NCBI GenBank assembly: GCA_907164885.2 | Contig: OU015498.1 | Span: 92,311,733 to 92,375,732, forward strand | Length of the DNA stretch: 64,000 nucleotides | Direction: 5' to 3' | Source of the DNA: Dolomedes plantarius | Taxonomy: Eukaryota > Arthropoda > Arachnida > Araneae > Dolomedidae | Shown: one piece after another, positions 1-13,298 of the stretch | Numbering within the stretch: position 1 is the first letter of the stretch | How the letters are laid out: every line of letters starts with the position of its first letter | The notes under the pieces: model-generated | The model's database searches: none | What the model saw: the letters and a program-made list of their open reading frames with translations, nothing else | What the model was told of the DNA's origin: nothing | Program-made: the position numbers and the translations under genes

Positions 1-837
1 CAATCTGGGTGTTACATAATTAAAACCAGATATGTGTTATTAAATTACCCATTGCGAATGTTGTTAATTAAACTGTAGCGACCATGAATCTATTTTTTTA
101 AGTAATTATTGAAAATTTACCCAAGATAAAATCGTTGCGTTAGAAATACTAGTTTTTACCTTCAAATTTATGCTTAAATTGCAAAAAAAAATATTGAAGA
201 ATTCATTACTCTTTTGATTCATTAAGAGTTATTTTAAATAGATTAAGATAATTATTTAAAACCAACAATTATTTTAGATATGATAAAATAATTTTAATAA
301 ATTTCATTTTAAATGGATCTAAATAATTCGCTAAATCTCAGAACGCGGGTTAACATACATACCATCAGATATGTGATAGTGTGTTTTCCATCGAGTGTTA
401 TTTTAAAAGATGTAAATTTGAGCCTCCTATCATTAATCTCAATTCTGGATGTAATAAGTAAAGAATTACTCAAGATAAACACGCTTAATTTGAAATATTG
501 GCCTATGGCCAACACATTTTGGCAAAATAATCGAATACTGATTTTGAATAAGTATTCGAATAAGAAATTTTATTCGAAAAAATATTCGAATAAATTTTTA
601 TTATATTAAGGAAATTTTAAAAATCATAAATATAACTTAGGTAAAATTCATTCTAAAGGTATATGTGTGATACTATGAATTTCATGATATTTAATATGAG
701 TTTTATGCCATCGATTTTATCATCAAATGCTATACCGCGACTTACAATCACTAGTCTTTCAACTTATAATATTCAGCGCTAGAAGTAGGTACTGAAAACT
801 GAATGCTGATTAATTCAGAATATTTGTTACTTTATAT
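1..837. other. AT-rich stretch, nothing recognised
   Basis: No gene, RNA or transposon end is visible. A short run around 525-600 repeats an 'attcgaataag'-like word several times. The two overlapping open frames near 310-610 read through AT-rich DNA and resemble no protein. Confidence 0.5.
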
Positions 838-2680
838 GAAAGTTGCAGTTTCCTAAAATGTGAAAAAGGTCTAAAATGGGTTAAAACAGTAAAATCCTAT
901 CTTTTATAATTTTAAAAGCTTTATGGTGCTTGAAATATAAAAATTTAGATGCTTAAAATACATTTACACATTATTATAGCTTGTTATTTTTATTTTGCAA
1001 AAGTTGCGGTTTCATATTTTGTGTAAAATATCACAAAGGGGTTAAAACAGTAAAATCATTCCTTTTATAAATTTAAAAGATTTATGCCACTTGAAATGCC
1101 TAAAATATATTTAGAAATTATTATAGCTTGCAATTTTATTTTTTAAAAGTTGAGTTTTCTTATTTTGTGTAAAAAATTCCAAATGTTATAAAAAAAATCC
1201 TCTCTTCTATAATATTAAAAACTTAATGTCTTTTGAAATATAAAGATTTGGATGCATAAAATATATTAAAAATACTTTTATAGCTTCTAAATTTCCTTTA
1301 AAGCTGCAGTTTCTAATTTTGTGCAAAAGATCGCAAACTGTTTAAAAAAGTAAAATCTTGTCATTTAAAATTTTAAAAGCTTTATGTCATTTGAAATATT
1401 AAGATTTATATGCACAAAATATATTAACAAATTTGTTGTTTTCCTTAAAAGTTTCGGTTTCCTATTTTGCGTAAAAGGTCACAATCGGGTTACTTAATAA
1501 TACATTCTCTTTTAAAATTTTATACACGTTATGTCACTTGAAATATAAAGATTTAGATGCACAAAATATATTAACAAATTATTATAATTTGTTATTTTCC
1601 TTAAAAGTTGTGGTTTCCTACATTGTGTAAAAAGGTCACAAACCGGTAAAAATAGTAAAACTCTCTCTTTTATAATTTTAAAAGCTTGAAATGTAAAGAT
1701 TTAGAGGCATAAAATATATTTACAATTTATTATAGCTTGCTATTTTTATATTTTAAAAGTTGCGGTTTCCTAGTTTGTGTAAAAAGTCACAAATGTATTT
1801 AAAAAGTAAAATCCTCTCTTCTATAATTTTAAAAGTTTAATGTCTCTTGAAATATAAAGATTTGGATGCATAAAATATATTAAAAATATTATTATAGCTT
1901 GTTAATTTCCTTTAAAGTTGCAGCTTCCTATTTTGGGTAAAAGGTCGCAAACGGGTTAAAACAGTAAAATCCTCTGTATTATAATTTTAAAAGCTTTATG
2001 TCACGTAAAATATTAAAATATAGATGCATAAAATATATTAACAAATTTGTTGTTTTCCTTAAAAGTTGCGGTTTCCTGTTTTGTGTACAAGGTCACAATC
2101 GGGTTAGATAGTAATAATTTTTTTTTATAATTTTAAAAGCTTTATGTAACTTCAAATACAAAGATTTGGATGCATAAAATATAATTCCAAATTATTAAAT
2201 CTTGTTATTTTCCATAAAAGTTTCGGTTTTCTACATTATGTAAAAGATCACAAACCGGTAATAATAGTAAAACCCTGACTTTTATAATTTCAAAAGCTTT
2301 ATGTCACTTGAAATGAAACGATTTAGAGGCATAAAATATATTTACAAATTATTATAGCTTGTTATTTTTATTTTTTTAAAGTTGCGGTTTCCTATTTTGT
2401 GTAAAAGGCCACAAAGGGGTTAAAACAGTAAAATCGTTTCTTTAATAAATGTAAAAGATTTATATCACTTAAAATATAAAGGTTTAGATGCATAAAATGC
2501 ATTAATAAATTATTACAACTTGTGATTTTCCTTAAAAGTTTCGGTTTTCTATTTTGTGTAAAAGGTCACCAAATGGGTTAAAACAATAAAATTCTTTCTT
2601 TTCTGATCCTAAAAGCTATATGTCACTTAAAATATAAAGATTTGGATGCACAAAACATATTTACAAATTATTATAGCTTG
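838..2680. repeat. Diverged tandem array, unit about 154 bp, about 12 copies
   Basis: A unit starting 'agttgcggtttcctattttg' recurs near 841, 1002, 1148, 1302, 1450, 1606, 1758, 1916, 2063, 2219, 2380 and 2537. Spacing is 146-161 bp. Each unit then carries a 'gttaaaacagtaaaat' word, a 'tttaaaagctttatgtcac' word and a 'gatttagatgcataaaatat' word in the same order. By eye the copies are perhaps 75-85% alike, with small indels, so this is an old satellite-like array and not a recent expansion. It ends abruptly in 'ttatagcttg' at 2680. No coding potential is seen. Confidence 0.9.
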
Positions 2681-3218
2681 CCACATTCTTCCTCAGTAAG
2701 ATCCGACCTATGAATAAAAATCCCCACTCGAGTTCCGACCCTTGGCGGCAAAAGTAGGAAGTTTTAAAACTACGGTAGAGAGAGCGAATGAATGACAGCG
2801 CTTCGCCAATCTTTCTCCCTTTCTCCTCCACTTCGCAACCTTTCAGCGAGTTTCGAAACAATGGGACGTGGTATATGGCCTTTTTTCCCCCACCTCTTTT
2901 TTTATTCAATGTTTACAGGCAGAATGATCACGAAGGAAGGTGTCAAGTGTGAATGGATGTTTGAAGGCGCTCTAATGGATGTTTAATAGCTCTAGAAAAG
3001 ATGATCAAGAAGTGAAGTGGATGATGCTTACACATCAGCGAGCACTTCCTGATCAGTTATCCTTCCTAGAGTACTTTTTTCTTCTTTCAGTAAAGCATAA
3101 AATATGAAGGAGAAAGTAATCAGATTCATATAATGCCTGTAAAAGAAATATGAAAAGCATGCATATGGGCTTCATTCAAGCTGAACGAAGGAAAGGTTTC
3201 ACTTACCATAATGGCATA
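2681..3218. other. Unique-looking DNA of higher GC, no gene recognised
   Basis: This follows the satellite array directly and is more GC-rich. Short open frames occur on both strands (2661-2909 minus, 2792-2986 plus), but neither resembles a known protein and both look like by-products of base composition. Confidence 0.4.
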
Positions 3219-4521
<1,303 letters not shown>

Positions 4522-4522
4522 T

Positions 4523-4590
<68 letters not shown>
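4522..4590. repeat. (TA)n microsatellite
   Basis: This almost pure (AT)n run lies between the Helitron end and the TA target of the pogo-type MITE at 4591. Confidence 0.95.
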
Positions 4591-4593
<3 letters not shown>

Positions 4594-4760
4594 TCGAACC
4601 CCGTTATAACGAACTTCAAGGGACCAAAGGTTTTGTTTCCTTTATCCGGTGGTTCGCTATATCCGAACCATTAAGAAAAATGCTTGAATTCACAGAATGT
4701 ATAACTCATTAGTTGCAATATGTATTCAATAATGATGTATTAAAAAATGGTAAAATCAAC
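4591..4760. mobile_element. One end of a pogo/Tigger-type MITE
   Basis: It starts TA|'cagtcgaaccccgttataac', and about 165 bp match the inverted right half of the complete MITE at 55959-56294, including 'ggttcgctatatccgaacc' and 'aactcatta'. The other end is missing and (TA)n follows. CAGTCGAACC-type ends with TA targets are typical of pogo/Tigger elements. Confidence 0.75.
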
Positions 4761-4786
4761 TATATATATATATAATATTAATATAT

Positions 4787-4889
4787 AAAGTGAAATTTCT
4801 CTAGACAGCCACTCCTATTCGGCGGCCACCCTTCAAAACGGCCACTTTTTTTTGATACCATGCCTGGTCTCTATTGTGAAGTTTCACTA
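4787..4889. mobile_element. Small TA-flanked MITE
   Basis: The left end 'aagtgaaatttctct' and right end 'tgtgaagtttcacta' are imperfect inverted repeats flanked by TA. The core 'ggccacccttcaaaacggcc' recurs in altered form at about 33527-33552. Ends of the form AGTGAAA with 'cggccac' cores occur in pogo-type MITEs; the family name is inferred. Confidence 0.5.
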
Positions 4890-4890
4890 T

Positions 4891-4955
<65 letters not shown>

Positions 4956-4965
4956 GTGTGTGTAT
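4891..4965. repeat. (CA)n(TA)n(GTAT)n compound microsatellite
   Basis: Runs of CA, TA and GTAT follow one another, ending in 'gtgtgtatacacac'. Confidence 0.95.
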
Positions 4966-6949
4966 ACACACATTAAATTCGATAGAAGTTCTTTTTAAAC
5001 TACTGTTAGGAATGAAAGATTATAGTTAATTTTAAATACTTACAATATAAGAAGCAGATTCTCATTCCCGTTTTTATTTGAGAAGAAAAATATGAAAAGT
5101 TGAACTAGAAAATATAAGAATAAAGGTAAACAAAAAGGGGAAAACCAGAAATTAACTGTTTCATTAAAACATCTCTTTGTGAATAAAGCCAACATTACCA
5201 TAAAATAAATGATTGTTTCTCAAAAATGTGAACTTCAAGACAGACACAAACTTGAACCGGGCAATCGTTCAATAAAATTCAGTCAGGAATCGACTGCAAA
5301 TGACAGAAAAACATGTTACCTTAACTGCGTATCTTAACAAGAAATTCCTATTGTTCCGTGAGATCCAGCGTGAAATCTCACTTAGAAATCGATGTTGATG
5401 TATTGAAAATTAATAATTGATTACAGATTAACTAACATTTGATTATTGATAAATTAATAGTTGGTATAAATTTTATTAAAAATTTATTCTTATGCAATTA
5501 GAATTATGTTAATAGGACTCTGCATGTTATGATATATTTATAGAGAGAGGGAGACTGTTCAAAAAATATTTAGATAAAGAACGTTGCAAACGCTTAACAT
5601 GCACCTTATGTTATCTTACAAAAGCTCAATTTCGAGATCAATCATGGATATTTTAAAAATCGATTCGTAATCGATTTTAAAATTCGGAATCGATCTTAAT
5701 CGATTCGTGAATCGAGTTCAGCAGCCCAACTTTTCAATCTGCAGCTTTTTCATTTTTTTAAAGCATCGATGGTAGCATATACTCAACCTCACAATAAAAA
5801 TACCTACTCAAATGACAGCAATTTATTTATACCATAAAGTCCATGAAAATACCAGGAATTGAGTAAAAATAGAACGTGATTGTGCTTTCTCCCACATAGT
5901 GAGTGAAATTCATTGTGCGTATCTAGAACATTCACATTAGAAATATGTAAAACTCAAAGCATCATCTATTCGGTGTGGGATTTTACAATGATATTGTGAG
6001 TACGTTATTTTTAAATGCGCTTATAAGAAAAAAACTTCAATATGCGGATCAAAACTCAATAAAAATTTTTCGTACTTTTTGTTACCTAAGCGTACCAAAA
6101 TGGGTATTTTTGGATTAATGCAACGGATTATTCATAAACGGAACAAGCTTCGTGCTTGCGTGAATATTGAGTGAAGTTGCTGCACCCACTGCGTGCAGAT
6201 GGAGAGGTACACGAACAGGACAAGACAGTATACATAAAGCTAGTACCTTTTTCTGTTTTGATTTTCAAGGGCAGAGTTATTATCCCTCAGTACTTAATTT
6301 CTTCATCTGTTATGATTTCGTAGTGCTTTAGAAATGTCAAGACCACAAAACATATGGCGTGCAGGACCGATGTAATGTTCTCAGTTTAATATCCCTGGCT
6401 CCAAACCAAAAAATTACCCCTTTTCAACCCAATAGATATCTCCACAAAAAGCTGCAAAAACCAAAAAATTGTCCTGTTAAAGTACAGTAATAAAGGTAGC
6501 CTTATAATTTTCTACAGACAATTTTTGCATACAAATGGTGGTTGACATTTTTTTTTTCATTTCCTATCGAAAATAGAGGTATTTGTTAAGGGGATGTTTC
6601 ATAACATAATAGACAGGTTTATTAGATTATTTTTTCTTTACTTGCCAGTAAGCACCGGTCGAACTCGCGTAGTGTTTATCCAAATTTAAATGCTTATTTA
6701 ATACATTTTCAGCATTTTTCTAATATCCCTGAACTTAGAATTTTTTTACGGCTATCGTACTATCCCATAGATTTTGTGTATGCTGTTTCCTACAATTACA
6801 AGTAATTTGCTACACGCATTCTACTGCGTACTACGTTTAGTAAAATTTTTTCAGAGTCATTATTGTATGTGAATATCTTATTTATAATTTAAAGTATATT
6901 TGTAAGGCTTACATAAGATTCGATTCACAATAATCGAACTTTTAGGTGA
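4966..6949. other. Long unassigned intergenic stretch
   Basis: No gene, RNA or complete transposon was found. The block 5655-5730 holds several ATCGAT words and ends in 'gagttcagcagccc'. Read on the other strand this resembles the end of some hAT MITEs, but no partner end was found. Confidence 0.4.
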
Positions 6950-7430
6950 ATAAAGTTAAAGAAGCCACTTAAGATATGCTAATTGCGGCATACGTGGTTG
7001 ATATAAATACCGAGCAGCTAAATTTAAGGGACGAAGGGTCGACGAAGTGTTGACGGAGTGAAAGGAAGCGAAAAGAGTGAAAGGAGTTTGCGAGCAGCCG
7101 CTCGATGCGTTTTAGCTAGGTTGATGCTAACCTACGCGAGTTATTCAGCGTTCTGTGGCCTAAAGTTTACAAGGCAGCACTGCTGGTTGACTTTCAAAGT
7201 ATCTTTGAGTATTGCAAAGTGCATTTTTCGTGAATGAGTAGTTATACAAATAATATGTGAATATATTGAATTGTATTTCCCTTGCATGAATGCTATATAT
7301 ATCTCGTACTAGTAGTACGCATCATTTAGGCTGAAAAAAAAGTTACATGTGCAAATGTCTGAATAAACGTTGTTATGTAAAAACTGTGTTTGAATGAAAT
7401 TATTTAGAGTGCCACTTCAAGATATACATA
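6950..7430 (+). mobile_element. Possible solo LTR or retroelement promoter region
   Basis: The segment has a TATA-like 'tataaata' (7002-7009), a GC-richer transcribed-leader-like section, and an AATAAA signal (7362-7367) followed by 'cgttgttatg'. That is the order of an LTR. Near-matching words, 'gccacttaagatatgc' (about 6963) and 'gccacttcaagatatac' (about 7411), bracket it. No TG...CA ends were fixed and no second copy is in the window, so a host promoter or chance is possible. Confidence 0.3.
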
Positions 7431-8106
7431 CCCAAAGGTAGGGAAGAAGTAGCTTATTCTCTATATATTTAATACAAAAAGTTAAATAATAACTTCAAAA
7501 AAGTTAGACATAAATAATATTTTTATGCGATACTGATGCCTGACGCGAAGCAGTTTTTTAATACTAGATGAAATAATAGAACAGTATACCCTCAGTTTTT
7601 TTCAACTGATTTTACTCGCTTTCTCTTGATGATTTCAATAATTATTAAAGCGGGAAAACTTTATTGGCACAAATAAATCCTAAAAAATTTAAGCTTTTTA
7701 TTTGAATTCTAAAATTCAAACATGGAAGGAATACTAATTTTATTAATAAATAAAATTAATGAGAAAGTCTTTATAGAATAATCACAAAATATCTGGTCTC
7801 TAAATTGGTCTGATATCACTACGTTACATGCAGGGATTTATTTAAACGAAGTTACCAAAAGGCTTGGGTAGTGAGATATTACAATACTGTCAAATTGTGA
7901 AATCTAACATGAGACCTTCGTATGAGAGTATGAAGAATATTTATTTTAACGTAGGATTACGTTTCTCCATAACGGTCCTCCGGAAAGCAAAATTTCAAAT
8001 GTCCTGCGTCGCGAGTTATAATTTTGGCAGCGCGCCAAACCCAGTCTGGATAGCTTGGGAAAGCAGTAAACAGTTAAACAGAAAAGTCCAAAATGCGTCA
8101 AAATTT
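7431..8106. other. Unassigned stretch with one arm of an inverted repeat
   Basis: The only structure noted is 'ttaacgtaggattac' near 7950. Its exact reverse complement lies near 8210. The 81-codon open frame at 7864-8109 has no recognisable domain. Confidence 0.35.
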
Positions 8107-8180
8107 TGAGATATATATATATATATATATATGTATATGTATATATAGATACTTATATACATAACACATACATACATATA
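8107..8180. repeat. (AT)n with GTAT/CATA interruptions
   Basis: A TA-rich microsatellite with 'tgtatatgtata' and 'cataca' interruptions. It sits between the arms of the 15 bp inverted repeat. Confidence 0.9.
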
Positions 8181-9394
8181 TACATACAAAAGAGCTAGGC
8201 GACGATAGGTAATCCTACGTTAATAACCCGCGGTAGTTGCGTTAGAAGAGACTACCTCAAATATTTTTTTTTTCAATGGAGCAGGCATCTAACCACTTCA
8301 TCTGTAGATATTCAGCAGTACTCAGCACCAGTTTTGTTGACTACCTCATTCAAGTAATACCCTGTAACTGAAACAACGTTAACCCTTATAGTATAGAGTA
8401 AGAATATCCATGTCTTAGACAGGATCCAAATTTGGACCCACGAGATAGTAACTTAACATGAATAACCATCATACGATGTGTACAAAAAATATAGAAGCAA
8501 TTTTATAGATTTCAGAGAAATCGGAAAACAAAATTAAATGGCAAACATAAAAGCGAGATAGAAAGGTTAGCCTATTTCGGATCAAGGCTGTTCAAAAATT
8601 ACTGTTTCAGAATTATGCAAGCCTTTTCCACTGAAATCTTTCTCTATCCAGCTTAGATTCTTGGATTAATTGCCTAGAAATTCTTAGGTAGTGACTCTAA
8701 AGGAGACGAAGTTTAGCATTTTCCTTATCTTTTCTCCCCATTTGTCCCAAACTTAATTAACAACAGCTGATAAATAACTTTTGGTGCCCCCCTCACACGG
8801 TATGGCAATCCATCAATATCTTGACTGACTGCATCCAGTATCCCGCTTTTGCAAGTTCTGAGTCCCCCAGCGACATCAGCATTTGCCATTAAAGAATGGC
8901 AGACTAGTGTAACTGTCAACACAATTACATTCATTTACACACTTCCCCACCCTGTCCTTCTCCACATTTTTTTCCACCATCGTGGCAACATTGGGAATCT
9001 CTAAGAGGGGTGATCCAGCCTTCACGTCCACCCTGAAGTATTCGGTTCCTGCGCTGGATAATCAAATTCCCCCGTTAATGCAGGATTCACCACTCTGGCA
9101 TCCCCTCTTCGAAAGGTAAATGGTCCTTCCAAGGGGGATGGACGTCCGTAAAATATCGTCTGCCGACACACGCGTAAAGTTTGCGGTATATCAAACGGCG
9201 TGTTGCCATGGAGACGCAGGCTTTGTTCTCTAGGGGGTGGCGGCCCCTTTCTGATGATGCAGCATGCCCTGAGGGGGGGGTGTTGGCCGGTGAAATCGAG
9301 GATGATTGCGCTGACTTCTGCACGTCGACACGTGTGTGATGCAGTCATTCCTTTCATGTTCACGTGTGTTTATTCAGTATCCCGTGGATCTTTT
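8181..9394. other. Unassigned region, GC-richer from 8940
   Basis: A 69-codon minus-strand frame (8725-8934) begins with a hydrophobic stretch that could pass for a signal peptide, but nothing else supports a gene. Between 8940 and 9400 the GC content rises and frames stay open on both strands (9022-9363 minus, 9200-9430 plus). None matches a family I know. An unrecognised host exon or conserved element cannot be excluded. Confidence 0.35.
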
Positions 9395-9870
9395 ATTTGT
9401 TTCAGAATACTCCACGAATGCGAAATCTGAGAATGGTAAATACTGATAATTATTAAACCCAACAGAAGGAGTCATCCAGAAATGAAAATTTTGTCATGGC
9501 TCCGGGAGCTATGAAATTATTGCAATACTAAATAACCTACAATATTTTTCTACGTACCTGGATGACAAAATAATGAAGATTAGAAGAAAAAACAAGATTT
9601 GATAATTGCACTTAATTAAAAATTAAAGCAGATTTTTGATCAAATGAAAAAAGAACCTTTTTGATAACAAATGAAATAATATTAATTTGTTTCAGAATAT
9701 TGCGTTAAAGCGAAATTCGTGAGTGGTAAAATTTCATAACTATTATATTTCGAGTAAAACTCATTCAAATGAAAAAAATTTCATGGTCCCAAGAAAAATT
9801 AAATTTTAGTATCAATATGTGTAATGCAGAATACACTATAATTTTTTTCCCATTATCTTTATAGACAACT
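9395..9870 (+). repeat. Diverged tandem duplication (offset about 291 bp) with splice-like boxes
   Basis: Two related segments begin 'tttgtttcagaata' near 9395 and 9686. In both, a pyrimidine-rich tract ending in CAG is followed by exactly 30 bases and then GGTAAA (boxes 9406-9435 and 9696-9725). Further shared words include 'atgaaaat..tttcatgg' and 'acaatattttt'-like tails. The boxes agree at about 20 of 30 positions, no better than the flanks by eye, so coding constraint is not shown. Confidence 0.55.
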
Positions 9871-10980
9871 TAAAGAACTACAATCGCATTACGAGAAAAT
9901 AATTATGAGAAAAATAGCACGGAATGAAACCCGAACTCAACATAGGCGAAAAGAATTAGTTAGATAAAAAAAATTACATTTGATTTTAATAGAAAATTTT
10001 AATTACAGACCAATCTCAAATAAATAAAACGAAATCATTTCCCTATGAATGTTATATTAGCTTCTGACTTAACATAGGTCAGCAGGAACAAATAATATTA
10101 TGATCGTGATTGTTTCGGATATTAATAAATTCATTCGGCTAAATGTTAATTTTTCTCCCCTATAAAGGATATATTAGCTTTAAAAACTATCCTATTCCCG
10201 GTTTTACCCATAAAATCTTCACCTTAATAAACTATCGCTGAGAACATTCGTAAAATACGGAAAAAGCGCATCCGAGCATCTGGTGAAAAAGCAGTTAAAG
10301 TTTGTTTCCTATTTCTTGAAGTCTACTGCCAGTGAAAACGCATTTACAGGATTGTATTAATCGAACATGCCTCGTGTTATACGAGATCGCGTTTCCGTTT
10401 TGCGAGTATACATATGCAAAAGAAAATTAAGCTAAATTGTAAGATTTTTTTCAGAAATTCGGTGACGTTTTTACTTACATAAAAATCTTAACACTACAAC
10501 TGCCTATTTTTAACACTAGAAATGCCCAAGCTGGTCAAAATATTCGGTTATAACATTGGTAGAAATAGATAATAGATTGGTAGAAATAGATTGTGGGAAG
10601 TTCTGCTGCTAATAAACAAAATATACGAATATGTAAAATTAAAATGGAGAAGAAATATTGAAAGATAATGAGTGCACAGAAACTAGATCCTATAAGCATT
10701 AAAAAGAACTTCATATATAGTGAATAAACTGCATAAATGGTTTATATAGTTTTCTTAATCTCCACACCACTTTAAAGCTATTTCGTTTCACTAGATGTTA
10801 AGATTATTTCTTCTTTGAAAAAATTATCTATCTTTCTAGAGATTTCAATTTTCAGCATGCAGTTCATAGGTACTTTTAAAACAGTTTTCACTACTTCGTT
10901 TCCATGTTTCCTGTTTCTCAGATCTTGCTTTCAAACTACTACAACTATTGAACTTTCAGTGAGTAAATTAATATATGGGG
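9871..10980. other. Unassigned AT-rich stretch
   Basis: No gene, RNA or transposon end is recognised. Frames are short and interrupted. Confidence 0.4.
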
Positions 10981-10982
10981 CA

Positions 10983-11052
10983 ATACACACACACACACAT
11001 ATATATACTATATATAGAGAGAGGTAGATAGATAGATAGATAGATAGATAGA
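10983..11052. repeat. (CA)n(TA)n(GATA)n compound microsatellite
   Basis: A short CA run, then TA, then about seven GATA units to 11052. Confidence 0.95.
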
Positions 11053-12404
11053 GAATTTAGAGCTATTCAGCACCTGTTGGAAGAAGTATTTTATAAGGCA
11101 TATTTTTGCAAATTGTTCTGATTCGATGTAATATTCTACATTAGTTCGTGTTTTGAATTCCATATAAATACATCGACTGTTAAATTCACAACCGTTATCA
11201 CGAAAGAAATTTTAATTGAACATTAAGCAGAGAGACATTTTTCACCTATTAACTGTTTTTTTTTATCAGCGGGTATTATTTTTAATAAAAATATCTCTTT
11301 CTTTCCATCAGGAGGTAAACAACACATACAGAAGTTGCTAAACAGTATTCTGAAAAACATGTGATAATTTTCTACGCATTTCTTAGTTCTTACCAATTAA
11401 ATCGAAGCAAAGAGGCAACATGCAATAATCCTAAAGGAATCTGAAGGGAAAAAAATATTTATAGAACAGTAATTTAAGCAGAGCAAATTTAAAATAATTT
11501 CTATTAAAATAATGGAAAAACTGATAATTAAATTTTTTTTAAAAATCCTTTATTATTAATAAATTATCACTGCTTCCTCCCTGGTCAACTTTCCCTTTTT
11601 ATATTTACCCCAGGAACTGAGTCCTTACATCTATTTCCTATCACTGCTAGTTTCCAAACAGAAGTAAAATAACTGCGTAAAACCATTAATCTCCCCGGGG
11701 TAGGTTACACTGTCTAAATATTTATTTTTTCCACTGCGTGAGACACACATTGTACCGAAATAGAGTACCGGCACAAAGAGAGTGAAAAGCTTTGGGCAAT
11801 ATTATAGATCATTCATAACAATACCGGACAAACCCAGGAAAATACATTTTGCAGGAGGAAAAAATATATTGCTTATCATGTTTGGGGTGTACCTTTCCGC
11901 TCCATTGTTCGAACGCCAGAACCTATGGGACCAGAAAAAAAAAATCACGAAATATAGCGCATAATATTATCAAATCTTTACGGATCACAGCCTACTACCC
12001 GCGAGGCCCAGGCACGCATTTTTGGCCTATTATTCATACCACGGCCGGCCTAACCCCCTATCAAAGGAAACCCTTCGCAGAAGATCAATAATAAAGCATA
12101 AAGGCAGGGGGTTATAACAGTGGGGTTGAGAGGATAAATATGCAGGGGGAAGGGAATGGGCTTTGGGAACCCTTAACACTGGGGATGAAATCTGATTCTG
12201 CCCTGTGGGTCGATGGGATCTCTAAAACTCTAATTGGACGGCGTTATATCTAAAAGAACTATTCGTGCTTTTTTTGAATTTCGAGTTTTAAATGATTTAT
12301 TTATTAAGTGCATGCGGGACAGAGCCTGAGATGGAATGATATCGGATTGTTATTAGAGCTAATACCAAAAAAACTGAATTTTGTGGTTATGGATTATGAA
12401 AATA
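11053..12404. other. Unassigned stretch
   Basis: No recognisable gene or mobile element. The portion 11980-12230 is GC-richer with two short overlapping plus-strand frames, but they have no recognisable domain. Confidence 0.4.

Positions 12405-13298
<894 letters not shown>

Noticed and set aside
838..2680. CRISPR-like array
   Set aside because: The repeat units are about 154 bp, diverged and contiguous without unique spacers, in a eukaryotic context.
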